NCBI GenBank assembly: GCA_907163375.1
Contig: CAJQUW010012903.1
Span: 186,001 to 250,000, forward strand
Origin: Prostheceraeus crozeri
Taxonomy: Eukaryota > Platyhelminthes > Polycladida > Euryleptidae
Length of the DNA stretch: 64,000 nt
Direction of reading: 5' to 3'
The notes below the pieces were generated by a model. It worked only from the letters and a program-made list of their open reading frames with translations. It searched no databases and was not told where the DNA came from. Positions 1-8,323 of this stretch are shown piece by piece (positions within the stretch are counted from its first letter, which is position 1; each line of letters begins with the position of its first letter). Made by a program: the position numbers and the translations under genes.

Positions 1-337
1 GAATATATCAAATTTGTTTCGTGAACCTGTTAAGTTTTCATTTGCTCCAAGTTTTGACAAAAAATGCATTTGTAATGAAAGCTAAATTGGTCATTTGAAT
101 CTTAGTAAGCACCACAGCAGAACATACATAGCTTCATAAGCTCTACAATAAAACTTGTTTAAAACCGAACTGAACTTACTAAGCACCAGCATAAACCTAA
201 CTAGACTTAGTAAGCACCAATGTGCAACTTAAAAGACTTAATAAGCACCATCTTCAGCTACTTTCCAGTACTTGGCAGGTTATACTAAGTAAAGCAGGAT
301 GGTGCTTAGTAAGTTGGTAGTGATTTTTTCTCTCGGG
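1..337. repeat. Left flank with a repeated 14-mer
   Basis: AT-rich DNA with no gene seen. The motif CTTAGTAAGCACCA recurs at 101-114, 175-188, 206-219 and 237-250 (one-base variants), and once inverted at 300-313, only 25 bases before the PLE array begins. The regular 31-base spacing of the middle copies suggests a short tandem array or a bound motif. Function unknown. Confidence 0.6.
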
Positions 338-2497
338 CGTCAATTGAATCGCACTAGTGGAGGAAGGTGTGTGGTTATTCTTCGTACATGGGCAAAAGAT
401 GCAAAGAGACTGGTGGATCAAGAGCATAGATTGTCTTTTCTTAGTGATTGTGTTAGTGAGAAATTGTTACCTCGTTCTTTGTGGTTTCGGTTGCCTGGAA
501 AGTTTGATCATAAGGAAGGTTTGAAATGGATGGTTGGTAGGAAAATGTTATATTTTGAGATTCGTGATATTCGTCAATCCACTATTAAACTGGAAGAAGG
601 TATCCGCATTCGTCGGGAATGTCTTTTCGACATGGTGAAAGTTGTACATTTACTGTCAAGGATTGTGGATTTTGTTGATTTTTCTGTTGGTTCCTACAGA
701 CACTCGTCTCTGGAGAAGATTACTAAGCGTTTACATCGTCTTCGCGTTTTACATGGCAGGAATGATGAACCGATCGTCGATAAGGTGATTGACCCGGTTA
801 TCAATTTGAGTACGCTGAAGCTGACGAGTGGGCAACACTCTGTCCTGAGCAAAGGCCTTAACTTTGCCGTTACTCCCTCATCTATTCCCAAGAAAGAGAT
901 TATCGCTGGGGTTGAGCAGGCGATTTCAGCCTTGGGTTCGGATTACAAGACTTGTATCAGGAATGAAATTTCCGGAATCCTTAAGAGGAAATATCGACCC
1001 CGTTCCAATATTTCTTGTTTGGAGAAAGAGGCTATTTCTTCTCTACAAGCCAACAAAGATATTATTATTCTTCCGTCGGATAAAGGAAGTCGTGTGGTTG
1101 TCATGAACAGACGGGACTATGTTGACAAATTACGGTCTATCATTGAAGATGGGCCTTATAAAGTGTCCACCAAGAACCCGGGTACCGGCGTACGCCGTAC
1201 GCTACATGGTAAGATTCGACAGATTGAGTTGGATGGTCGTATAAGTCGACAACAGGCCTTGGAATGGTGTCCTCCGATCTTCCAGACTCCCTTTCTTTTT
1301 GGTTTACCCAAGATCCATAAAGAAAACTGTCCTCTAAGACCTGTTGTCAGTCAGGTTGATTCAGTGTTTTCGGGCTTGTCTAAATTCATCGCTGATTTGG
1401 TGAAATGTTTTGCTTGTGATAGCCCGTCTTACATCAAGAATTCGGATGATCTGAAATCCAAGCTTCTCTCTATCCCAGTTGTCAACTCTAGTGTATTTGT
1501 GAGTTTCGACGTTGAGTCGCTTTTTACTAATGTCCCAATTGATGGTGTCCTGGATGCGCTCAAATGGTATATTGAAAAGAATGATGACTTCCCGAACGAA
1601 TGTGTGTTCACCGTTGATGAACGTCTTTGGCTGACGGAGTTCCTGTTGCGGAACTGTTACTTTGAGTTTGACAACCGTTTCTTTATACAAACGGACGGAG
1701 TCAGTATGGGAAGCAGCCTCGGACCGGCGTCTGCTAATATTTTCATGAATTTTTATGAATTCAAGACGTTTTCTTTAGCGTCGGAACTGGATATTGCCAC
1801 ACCTTTCATTTGGTACAGATACGTTGATGATGTTTTCGCATGTTGGACGCATCCTGTTAATCAACTTCCTGCTTTCCTTGAGTTCCTGAATGGTCAAGAG
1901 GATTCTATTAATTTCACAATGGAGATTGAGGAAGATGGTAAAATTCCGTTCTTAGATGTTCTCGTAAGTCGGAATGGTGAACGACCTATTTTCTCTGTTT
2001 ATAGGAAAGCCACACATTCCAACCTATATCTCCACCGTTCTTCATGCCATCCAAGATCTGTTTTCCCAGGAGTAATCAGGTCTTTGGGTCTACGTGCTGC
2101 TCGTGTTTGTTCGGATTCCACACTTGATGGAGAGTTGGTCAATGTCAAAAGTGCCCTGGCCTCGAATGGGTATGGAGAATCGGAGGTGAACGGGATCCTT
2201 TCTTCCTTGACGATAGGTCGAGCTAGACGTGATGAGCCAACAAACGTTTCTGGTTCCATTCCTTTTATTCCGGGGATCAGTAACGCCATCAAGTCTAAGT
2301 TGATTGGTTTCGGTATTAACATCGCCCTCAAGCCTGCCTCGACTCTCAGTAGCCTCCTTATCCGCAAGCGACCTTCTCCTTCCCTGTGTTTGGGCTCGGT
2401 GTATCGCATTGAGTGTGGACACCGCGATTGTGGATTTTCTACGTCGGTGAATCTTCCAGGCCTATCGACAAGAGAAAATCCGAACACTTGCGGATGA
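299..2497 (+). CDS. PLE unit 1 reverse transcriptase (endonuclease end frame-shifted)
   Basis: Penelope-like retroelement protein, 732 codons open. The first 13 codons come from flanking DNA, because the PLE sequence starts only at 338. In order it has an N-terminal alpha-helical region, the PLE-type DKGSRVVVM box (near residue 265), LFGLPKIHK (near 340), FDVESLFTNVP (near 405), the GVSMGSSLGPASAN box (near 470), the catalytic YVDD (near 512) and IPFLDVLVS (near 550). The GIY-YIG endonuclease begins with SVYRIECGH near 700 but leaves frame about 12 residues later; its remainder lies in another frame, ending at 2703. Units 2 and 3 share this one-base difference. The protein copies its RNA onto a nicked chromosomal target in the nucleus. 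Confidence 0.85.
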   Translation: MVLSKLVVIFSLGRQLNRTSGGRCVVILRTWAKDAKRLVDQEHRLSFLSDCVSEKLLPRSLWFRLPGKFDHKEGLKWMVGRKMLYFEIRDIRQSTIKLEEGIRIRRECLFDMVKVVHLLSRIVDFVDFSVGSYRHSSLEKITKRLHRLRVLHGRNDEPIVDKVIDPVINLSTLKLTSGQHSVLSKGLNFAVTPSSIPKKEIIAGVEQAISALGSDYKTCIRNEISGILKRKYRPRSNISCLEKEAISSLQANKDIIILPSDKGSRVVVMNRRDYVDKLRSIIEDGPYKVSTKNPGTGVRRTLHGKIRQIELDGRISRQQALEWCPPIFQTPFLFGLPKIHKENCPLRPVVSQVDSVFSGLSKFIADLVKCFACDSPSYIKNSDDLKSKLLSIPVVNSSVFVSFDVESLFTNVPIDGVLDALKWYIEKNDDFPNECVFTVDERLWLTEFLLRNCYFEFDNRFFIQTDGVSMGSSLGPASANIFMNFYEFKTFSLASELDIATPFIWYRYVDDVFACWTHPVNQLPAFLEFLNGQEDSINFTMEIEEDGKIPFLDVLVSRNGERPIFSVYRKATHSNLYLHRSSCHPRSVFPGVIRSLGLRAARVCSDSTLDGELVNVKSALASNGYGESEVNGILSSLTIGRARRDEPTNVSGSIPFIPGISNAIKSKLIGFGINIALKPASTLSSLLIRKRPSPSLCLGSVYRIECGHRDCGFSTSVNLPGLSTRENPNTCG

Positions 2498-2703
2498 TAC
2501 GTGAGCTTGACGTCCACCGATCCGAGCTAGCAAAGCATGTGATGGACAGTGGTCATAGGATCGACATTGATTCCATGACTGTGGTGGACAGGGAACGCTC
2601 CTGGAAGAGGAGAATAGTGAAGCAATCTCTTTGGACTAAACATTTCCGTTCCAACAACCGAATCAAGATATATCTGCGGTCTTTTTATGACTCTATTCTT
2701 TAG
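2413..2703 (+). pseudogene. PLE unit 1 GIY-YIG endonuclease tail, shifted frame
   Basis: This frame carries the YVGESSRPIDKRKSEH part of the GIY-YIG endonuclease (the YIG-side tyrosine, a conserved Arg and Glu-His) and the SFYDSIL C-terminus. Only the part after about 2440 is genuine PLE protein. It is one base out of frame with the upstream reverse transcriptase: the run reads ttttcta where unit 4 has ttttccta. As it stands, unit 1 would give a protein without its endonuclease. Confidence 0.75.
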
Positions 2704-2969
2704 CTAACGTCTTTATCCTTGTTTTTACCTTGATGTGCATTACTTGCAGAATTTTAAGAGTAACATGCTCATTGGCGTATTTTTGTTGTTAGTTTAGGAT
2801 TTCGTAATGTGTCTTAATGTAAATGAATCTGGTCTAGAATGTTCCCTATCATAACTGTTTATATCTGATTGATCCAACAATAAACGAACAGTCGCTTGAT
2901 AATGACTGGCGGTGTCGGTCGAAAGCGCTTGCGATAAAGTGTTTTTACTTTCTGATATTTCCATCAAAT
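2704..2969 (+). other. PLE inter-ORF spacer
   Basis: Noncoding 266 bp between the stop of one unit and the ATG of the next. It also occurs at 5381-5646, 8058-8323 and 32726-32991, almost unchanged. It should hold the 3' UTR, the promoter and the 5' UTR of each unit. A structured GC-rich core lies at about 2889-2940: CAGTC/GACTG can pair, GACTG/CGGTC can pair and is followed directly by GAAA, and AAGCGCTT is self-complementary. This recalls the hammerhead ribozymes known from PLEs, but the strict CUGANGA core was not found. Confidence 0.6.
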
Positions 2970-5174
2970 ATGGAGTGTCCTCCTACTGACAATATTGAAA
3001 TACACTCCCTATTCCGTCAATTGAATCGCACTAGTGGAGGAAGGTGTGTGGTTATTCTTCGTACATGGGCAAAAGATGCAAAGAGACTGGTGGATCAAGA
3101 GCATAGATTGTCTTTTCTTAGTGATTGTGTTAGTGAGAAATTGTTACCTCGTTCTTTGTGGTTTCGGTTGCCTGGAAAGTTTGATCATAAGGAAGGTTTG
3201 AAATGGATGGTTGGTAGGAAAATGTTATATTTTAAGATTCGTGATATTCGTCAATCCACTATTAAATTGGAAGAAGGTATCCGCATTCGTCGGGAATGTC
3301 TTTTCGACATGGTGAAAGTTGTACATTTACTGTCAAGGATTGTGGATTTTGTTGATTCTTCTGTTGGTTCCTACAGACACTCGTCTCTGGAGAAGATTAC
3401 TAAGCGTTTACATCGTCTTCGCGTTTTACATGGCAGGAATGATGAACCGATTGTCGATAAGGTGATTGACCCGGTTATCAATTTGAGTACGCTGAAGCTG
3501 ACGAGTGGGCAACACTCTGTCCTGAGCAAAGGCCTTAACTTTGCCGTTACTCCCTCATCTATTCCCAAGAAAGAGATTATCGCTGGGGTTGAGCAGGCTA
3601 TTTCAGCCTTGGGTTCGGATTACAAGACTTGTATCAGGAATGAAATTTCCGGAATCCTTAAGAGGAAATATCGACCCCGTTCCAATATTTCTTGTTTGGA
3701 GAAAGAGGCTATTTCTTCTCTACAAGCCAACAAAGATATTATTATTCTTCCGTCGGATAAAGGAAGTCGTGTGGTTGTCATGAACAGACGGGACTATGTT
3801 GACAAATTACGGTCTATCATTGAAGATGGGCCTTATAAAGTGTCCACCAAGAACCCGGGTGCCGGCGTACGCCGTACGCTACATGGTAAGATTCGACAGA
3901 TTGAGTTGGATGGTCGTATAAGTCGACAACAGGCCTTGGAATGGTGTCCTCCGATCTTCCAGACTCCCTTTCTTTTTGGTTTACCCAAGATCCATAAAGA
4001 AAACTGTCCTCTAAGACCTGTTGTCAGTCAGGTTGATTCAGTGTTTTCGGGCTTGTCTAAATTCATCGCTGATTTGGTGAAATGTTTTGCTTGTGATAGC
4101 CCGTCTTACATCAAGAATTCGGATGATCTGAAATCCAAGCTTCTCTCTATCCCAGTTGTCAACTCTAGTGTATTTGTGAGTTTCGACGTTGAGTCGCTTT
4201 TTACTAATGTCCCAATTGATGGTGTCCTGGATGCGCTCAAATGGTATATTGAAAAGAATGATGACTTCCCGAACGAATGTGTGTTCACCGTTGATGAACG
4301 TCTTTGGCTGACGGAGTTCCTGTTGCGGAACTGTTACTTTGAGTTTGACAACCGTTTCTTTATACAAACGGACGGAGTCAGTATGGGAAGCAGCCTCGGA
4401 CCGGCGTCTGCTAATATTTTCATGAATTTTTATGAATTCAAGACGTTTTCTTTAGCGTCGGAACTGGATATTGCCACACCTTTCATTTGGTACAGATACG
4501 TTGATGATGTTTTCGCATGTTTGACGCATCCTGTTAATCAACTTCCTGCTTTCCTTGAGTTCCTGAATGGTCAAGAGGATTCTATTAATTTCACAATGGA
4601 GATTGAGGAAGATGGTAAAATTCCGTTCTTAGATGTTCTCGTAAGTCGGAATGGTGAACGACCTATTTTCTCTGTTTATAGGAAAGCCACACATTCCAAC
4701 CTATATCTCCACCGTTCTTCATGCCATCCAAGATTTGTTTTCCCAGGAGTAATCAGGTCTTTGGGTCTACGTGCTGCTCGTGTTTGTTCGGATTCCACAC
4801 TTGATGGAGAGTTGGTCAATGTCAAAAGTGCCCTGGCCTCGAATGGGTATGGAGAATCGGAGGTGAACGGGATCCTTTCTTCCTTGACGATAGGTCGAGC
4901 TAGACGTGATGAGCCAACAAACGTTTCTGGTTCCATTCCTTTTATTCCGGGGATCAGTAACGCCATCAAGTCTAAGTTGATTGGTTTCGGTATTAACATC
5001 GCCCTCAAGCCTGCCTCGACTCTCAGTAGCCTCCTTATCCGCAAGCGACCTTCTCCTTCCCTGTGTTTGGGCTCGGTGTATCGCATTGAGTGTGGACACC
5101 GCGATTGTGGATTTTCTACGTCGGTGAATCTTCCAGGCCTATCGACAAGAGAAAATCCGAACACTTGCGGATGA
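2970..5174 (+). CDS. PLE unit 2 reverse transcriptase (endonuclease end frame-shifted)
   Basis: 734 codons, starting at ATGGAGTGTCCTCC, the native start shared by units 2 to 5. Reverse transcriptase boxes are as in unit 1: DKGSRVVVM near residue 261, PKIHK near 340, FDVESLFTNVP near 405, MGSSLGPASAN near 470 and YVDD near 512. The start of the GIY-YIG domain (SVYRIECGH) is in frame and the rest is one base out, continuing to 5380. The gene differs from unit 1 by only a handful of residues (for example Trp to Leu after YVDDVFAC), which argues for a very recent array or ongoing homogenisation. Confidence 0.87.
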   Translation: MECPPTDNIEIHSLFRQLNRTSGGRCVVILRTWAKDAKRLVDQEHRLSFLSDCVSEKLLPRSLWFRLPGKFDHKEGLKWMVGRKMLYFKIRDIRQSTIKLEEGIRIRRECLFDMVKVVHLLSRIVDFVDSSVGSYRHSSLEKITKRLHRLRVLHGRNDEPIVDKVIDPVINLSTLKLTSGQHSVLSKGLNFAVTPSSIPKKEIIAGVEQAISALGSDYKTCIRNEISGILKRKYRPRSNISCLEKEAISSLQANKDIIILPSDKGSRVVVMNRRDYVDKLRSIIEDGPYKVSTKNPGAGVRRTLHGKIRQIELDGRISRQQALEWCPPIFQTPFLFGLPKIHKENCPLRPVVSQVDSVFSGLSKFIADLVKCFACDSPSYIKNSDDLKSKLLSIPVVNSSVFVSFDVESLFTNVPIDGVLDALKWYIEKNDDFPNECVFTVDERLWLTEFLLRNCYFEFDNRFFIQTDGVSMGSSLGPASANIFMNFYEFKTFSLASELDIATPFIWYRYVDDVFACLTHPVNQLPAFLEFLNGQEDSINFTMEIEEDGKIPFLDVLVSRNGERPIFSVYRKATHSNLYLHRSSCHPRFVFPGVIRSLGLRAARVCSDSTLDGELVNVKSALASNGYGESEVNGILSSLTIGRARRDEPTNVSGSIPFIPGISNAIKSKLIGFGINIALKPASTLSSLLIRKRPSPSLCLGSVYRIECGHRDCGFSTSVNLPGLSTRENPNTCG

Positions 5175-5380
5175 TACGTGAGCTTGGCGTCGACCGATCC
5201 GAGCTAGCAAAGCATGTGATGGACAGTGGTCATAGGATCGACATTGATTCCATGACTGTGGTGGACAGGGAACGCTCCTGGAAGAGGAGAATAGTGAAGC
5301 AATCTCTTTGGACTAAACATTTCCGTTCCAACAACCGAATCAAGATATATCTGCGGTCTTTTTATGACTCTATTCTTTAG
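5090..5380 (+). pseudogene. PLE unit 2 GIY-YIG endonuclease tail, shifted frame
   Basis: Same arrangement as in unit 1. The YVGESSRPID...KSEH endonuclease half and the conserved C-terminus are readable but one base out of frame with the reverse transcriptase. Only the portion after about 5117 is genuine. Confidence 0.75.
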
Positions 5381-5646
5381 CTAACGTCTTTATCCTTGTT
5401 TTTACCTTGATGTGCATTACTTGCAGAATTTTAAGAGTAACATGCTCATTGGCGTATTTTTGTTGTTAGTTTAGGATTTCGTAATGTGTCTTAATGTAAA
5501 TGAATCTGGTCTAGAATGTTCCCTATCATAACTGTTTATATCTGATTGATCCAACAATAAACGAACAGTCGCTTGATAATGACTGGCGGTGTCGGTCGAA
5601 AGCGCTTGCGATAAAGTGTTTTTACTTTCTGATATTTCCATCAAAT

Positions 5647-7851
5647 ATGGAGTGTCCTCCTACTGACAATATTGAAATACACTCCCTATTCCGTCAATTG
5701 AATCGCACTAGTGGAGGAAGGTGTGTGGTTATTCTTCGTACATGGGCAAAAGATGCAAAGAGACTGGTGGATCAAGAGCATAGATTGTCTTTTCTTAGTG
5801 ATTGTGTTAGTGAGAAATTGTTACCTCGTTCTTTGTGGTTTCGGTTGCCTGGAAAGTTTGATCATAAGGAAGGTTTGAAATGGATGGTTGGTAGGAAAAT
5901 GTTATATTTTGAGATTCGTGATATTCGTCAATCCACTATTAAACTGGAAGAAGGTATCCGCATTCGTCGGGAATGTCTTTTCGACATGGTGAAAGATGTA
6001 CATTTACTGTCAAGGATTGTGGATTTTGTTGATTCTTCTGTTGGTTCCTACAGACACTCGTCTCTGGAGAAGATTACTAAGCGTTTACATCGTCTTCGCG
6101 TTTTACATGGCAGGAATGATGAACCGATCGTCGATAAGGTGATTGACCCGGTTATCAATTTGAGTACGCTGAAGCTGACGAGTGGGCAACACTCTGTCCT
6201 GAGCAAAGGCCTTAACTTTGCCGTTACTCCCTCATCTATTCCCAAGAAGGAGATTATCGCTGGGGTTGAGCAGGCTATTTCAGCCTTGGGTTCGGATTAC
6301 AAGACTTGTATCAGGAATGAAATTTCCGGAATCCTTAAGAGGAAATATCGACCCCGTTCCAATATTTCTTGTTTGGAGAAAGAGGCTATTTCTTCTCTAC
6401 AAGCCAACAAAGATATTATTATTCTTCCGTCGGATAAAGGAAGTCGTGTGGTCGTCATGAACAGACGGGACTATGTTGACAAATTACGGTCTATCATTGA
6501 AGATGGGCCTTATAAAGTGTCCACCAAGAACCCGGGTGCCGGCGTACGCCGTACGCTACATGGTAAGATTCGACAGATTGAGTTGGATGGTCGTATAAGT
6601 CGACAACAGGCCTTGGAATGGTGTCCTCCGATCTTCCAGACTCCCTTTCTTTTTGGTTTACCCAAGATCCATAAAGAAAACTGTCCTCTAAGACCTGTTG
6701 TCAGTCAGGTTGATTCAGTGTTTTCGGGCTTGTCTAAATTCATCGCTGATTTGGTGAAATGTTTTGCTTGTGATAGCCCGTCTTACATCAAGAATTCGGA
6801 TGATCTGAAATCCAAGCTTCTCTCTATCCCAGTTGTCAACTCTAGTGTATTTGTGAGTTTCGACGTTGAGTCGCTTTTTACTAATGTCCCAATTGATGGT
6901 GTCCTGGATGCGCTCAAATGGTATATTGAAAAGAATGATGACTTCCCGAACGAATGTGTGTTCACCGTTGATGAACTTCTTTGGCTGACGGAGTTCCGGT
7001 TGCGTAACTGTTACTTTGAATTTGACAACCGTTTCTTTAAACAAACGGACGAAGTCAGTATGGGAAGCAGCCTCGGACCGGCGTCTGCTAATATTTTCAT
7101 GAATTTTTATGAATTCAAGATGTTTTCTTTAGCGTCGGAACTGGATATTGCCACACCTTTCATTTGGTACAGATACGTTGATGATGTTTTCGCATGTTGG
7201 ACGCATCCTGTTAATCAACTTCCTGCTTTCCTTGAGTTCCTGAATGGTCAAGAGAATTCTATTAATTTCACAATGGAGATTGAGGAAGATGGTAAAATTC
7301 CGTTCTTAGATGTTCTCGTAAGTCGGAATGGTGAACGACCTATTTTCTCTGTTTATAGGAAAGCCACACATTCCAACCTATATCTCCACCGTTCTTCATG
7401 CCATCCAAGATTTGTTTTCCCAGGAGTAATCAGGTCTTTGGGTCTACGTGCTGCTCGTGTTTGTTCGGATTCCACACTTGATGGAGAGTTGGTCAATGTC
7501 AAAAGTGCCCTGGCCTCGAATGGGTATGGAGAATCGGAGGTGAACGGGATCCTTTCTTCCTTGACGATAGGTCGAGCTAGACGTGATGAGCCAACAAACG
7601 TTTCTGGTTCCATTCCTTTTATTCCGGGGATCAGTAACGCCATCAAGTCTAAGTTGATTGGTTTCGGTATTAACATCGCCCTCAAGCCTGCCTCGACTCT
7701 CAGTAGCCTCCTTATCCGCAAGCGACCTTCTCCTTCCCTGTGTTTGGGCTCGGTGTATCGCATTGAGTGTGGACACCGCGATTGTGGATTTTCTACGTCG
7801 GTGAATCTTCCAGGCCTATCGACAAGAGAAAATCCGAACACTTGCGGATGA
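5647..7851 (+). CDS. PLE unit 3 reverse transcriptase (endonuclease end frame-shifted)
   Basis: 734 codons with the native start. The same reverse transcriptase boxes and YVDD are present. It has slightly more private substitutions than its neighbours, clustered at 6976-7125 just before and in the template-grip box (FKQTDEVSMGSSLGP instead of FIQTDGVSMGSSLGP, and L/R changes upstream). That box is normally invariant, so this unit may be weakened even before its endonuclease frame is lost. The GIY-YIG remainder continues one base out of frame to 8057. Confidence 0.86.
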   Translation: MECPPTDNIEIHSLFRQLNRTSGGRCVVILRTWAKDAKRLVDQEHRLSFLSDCVSEKLLPRSLWFRLPGKFDHKEGLKWMVGRKMLYFEIRDIRQSTIKLEEGIRIRRECLFDMVKDVHLLSRIVDFVDSSVGSYRHSSLEKITKRLHRLRVLHGRNDEPIVDKVIDPVINLSTLKLTSGQHSVLSKGLNFAVTPSSIPKKEIIAGVEQAISALGSDYKTCIRNEISGILKRKYRPRSNISCLEKEAISSLQANKDIIILPSDKGSRVVVMNRRDYVDKLRSIIEDGPYKVSTKNPGAGVRRTLHGKIRQIELDGRISRQQALEWCPPIFQTPFLFGLPKIHKENCPLRPVVSQVDSVFSGLSKFIADLVKCFACDSPSYIKNSDDLKSKLLSIPVVNSSVFVSFDVESLFTNVPIDGVLDALKWYIEKNDDFPNECVFTVDELLWLTEFRLRNCYFEFDNRFFKQTDEVSMGSSLGPASANIFMNFYEFKMFSLASELDIATPFIWYRYVDDVFACWTHPVNQLPAFLEFLNGQENSINFTMEIEEDGKIPFLDVLVSRNGERPIFSVYRKATHSNLYLHRSSCHPRFVFPGVIRSLGLRAARVCSDSTLDGELVNVKSALASNGYGESEVNGILSSLTIGRARRDEPTNVSGSIPFIPGISNAIKSKLIGFGINIALKPASTLSSLLIRKRPSPSLCLGSVYRIECGHRDCGFSTSVNLPGLSTRENPNTCG

Positions 7852-8057
7852 TACGTGAGCTTGACGTCCACCGATCCGAGCTAGCAAAGCATGTGATGGA
7901 CAGTGGTCATAGGATCGACATTGATTCCATGACTGTGGTGGACAGGGAACGCTCCTGGAAGAGGAGAATAGTGAAGGAATCTCTTTGGACTAAACATTTC
8001 CGTTCCAACAACCGAATCAAGATAGATCTGGGGTCTTTTTATGACTCTATTCTTTAG
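7767..8057 (+). pseudogene. PLE unit 3 GIY-YIG endonuclease tail, shifted frame
   Basis: Endonuclease half as in units 1 and 2, out of frame with the upstream ORF. Its C-terminus reads KIDLGSFYDSIL, like unit 4 and unlike units 1 and 2 (KIYLRSFYDSIL), so units 3 and 4 are the closer pair here. Confidence 0.75.
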
Positions 8058-8323
8058 CTAACGGCTTTATCCTTGTTTTTACCTTGATGTGCATTACTTG
8101 CAGAATTTTAAGAGTAACATGCTCATTGGCGTACTATTGTTGTTAGTTTAGGATTTCGTAATGTGTCTTAATGTAAATGAATCTGGTCTAGAATGTTCCC
8201 TATCATAACTGTTTATATCTGATTGATCCAACAATAAACGAACAGTCGCTTGATAATGACTGGCGGTGTCGGTCGAAAGCGCTTGCGATAAAGTGTTTTT
8301 ACTTTCTGATATTTCCATCAAAT

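Noticed and set aside
694-2517. Opposite-strand open frames inside the PLE gene, repeated in each unit
   Set aside because: They are shadows of the reverse transcriptase frame, recurring at the same offset in all units, without protein signatures.
2889-2940. Hammerhead ribozyme in the PLE spacer
   Set aside because: Stem-GAAA pieces are present but the conserved CUGANGA core is not (nearest is TTGATAA), so it is not called as an ncRNA.
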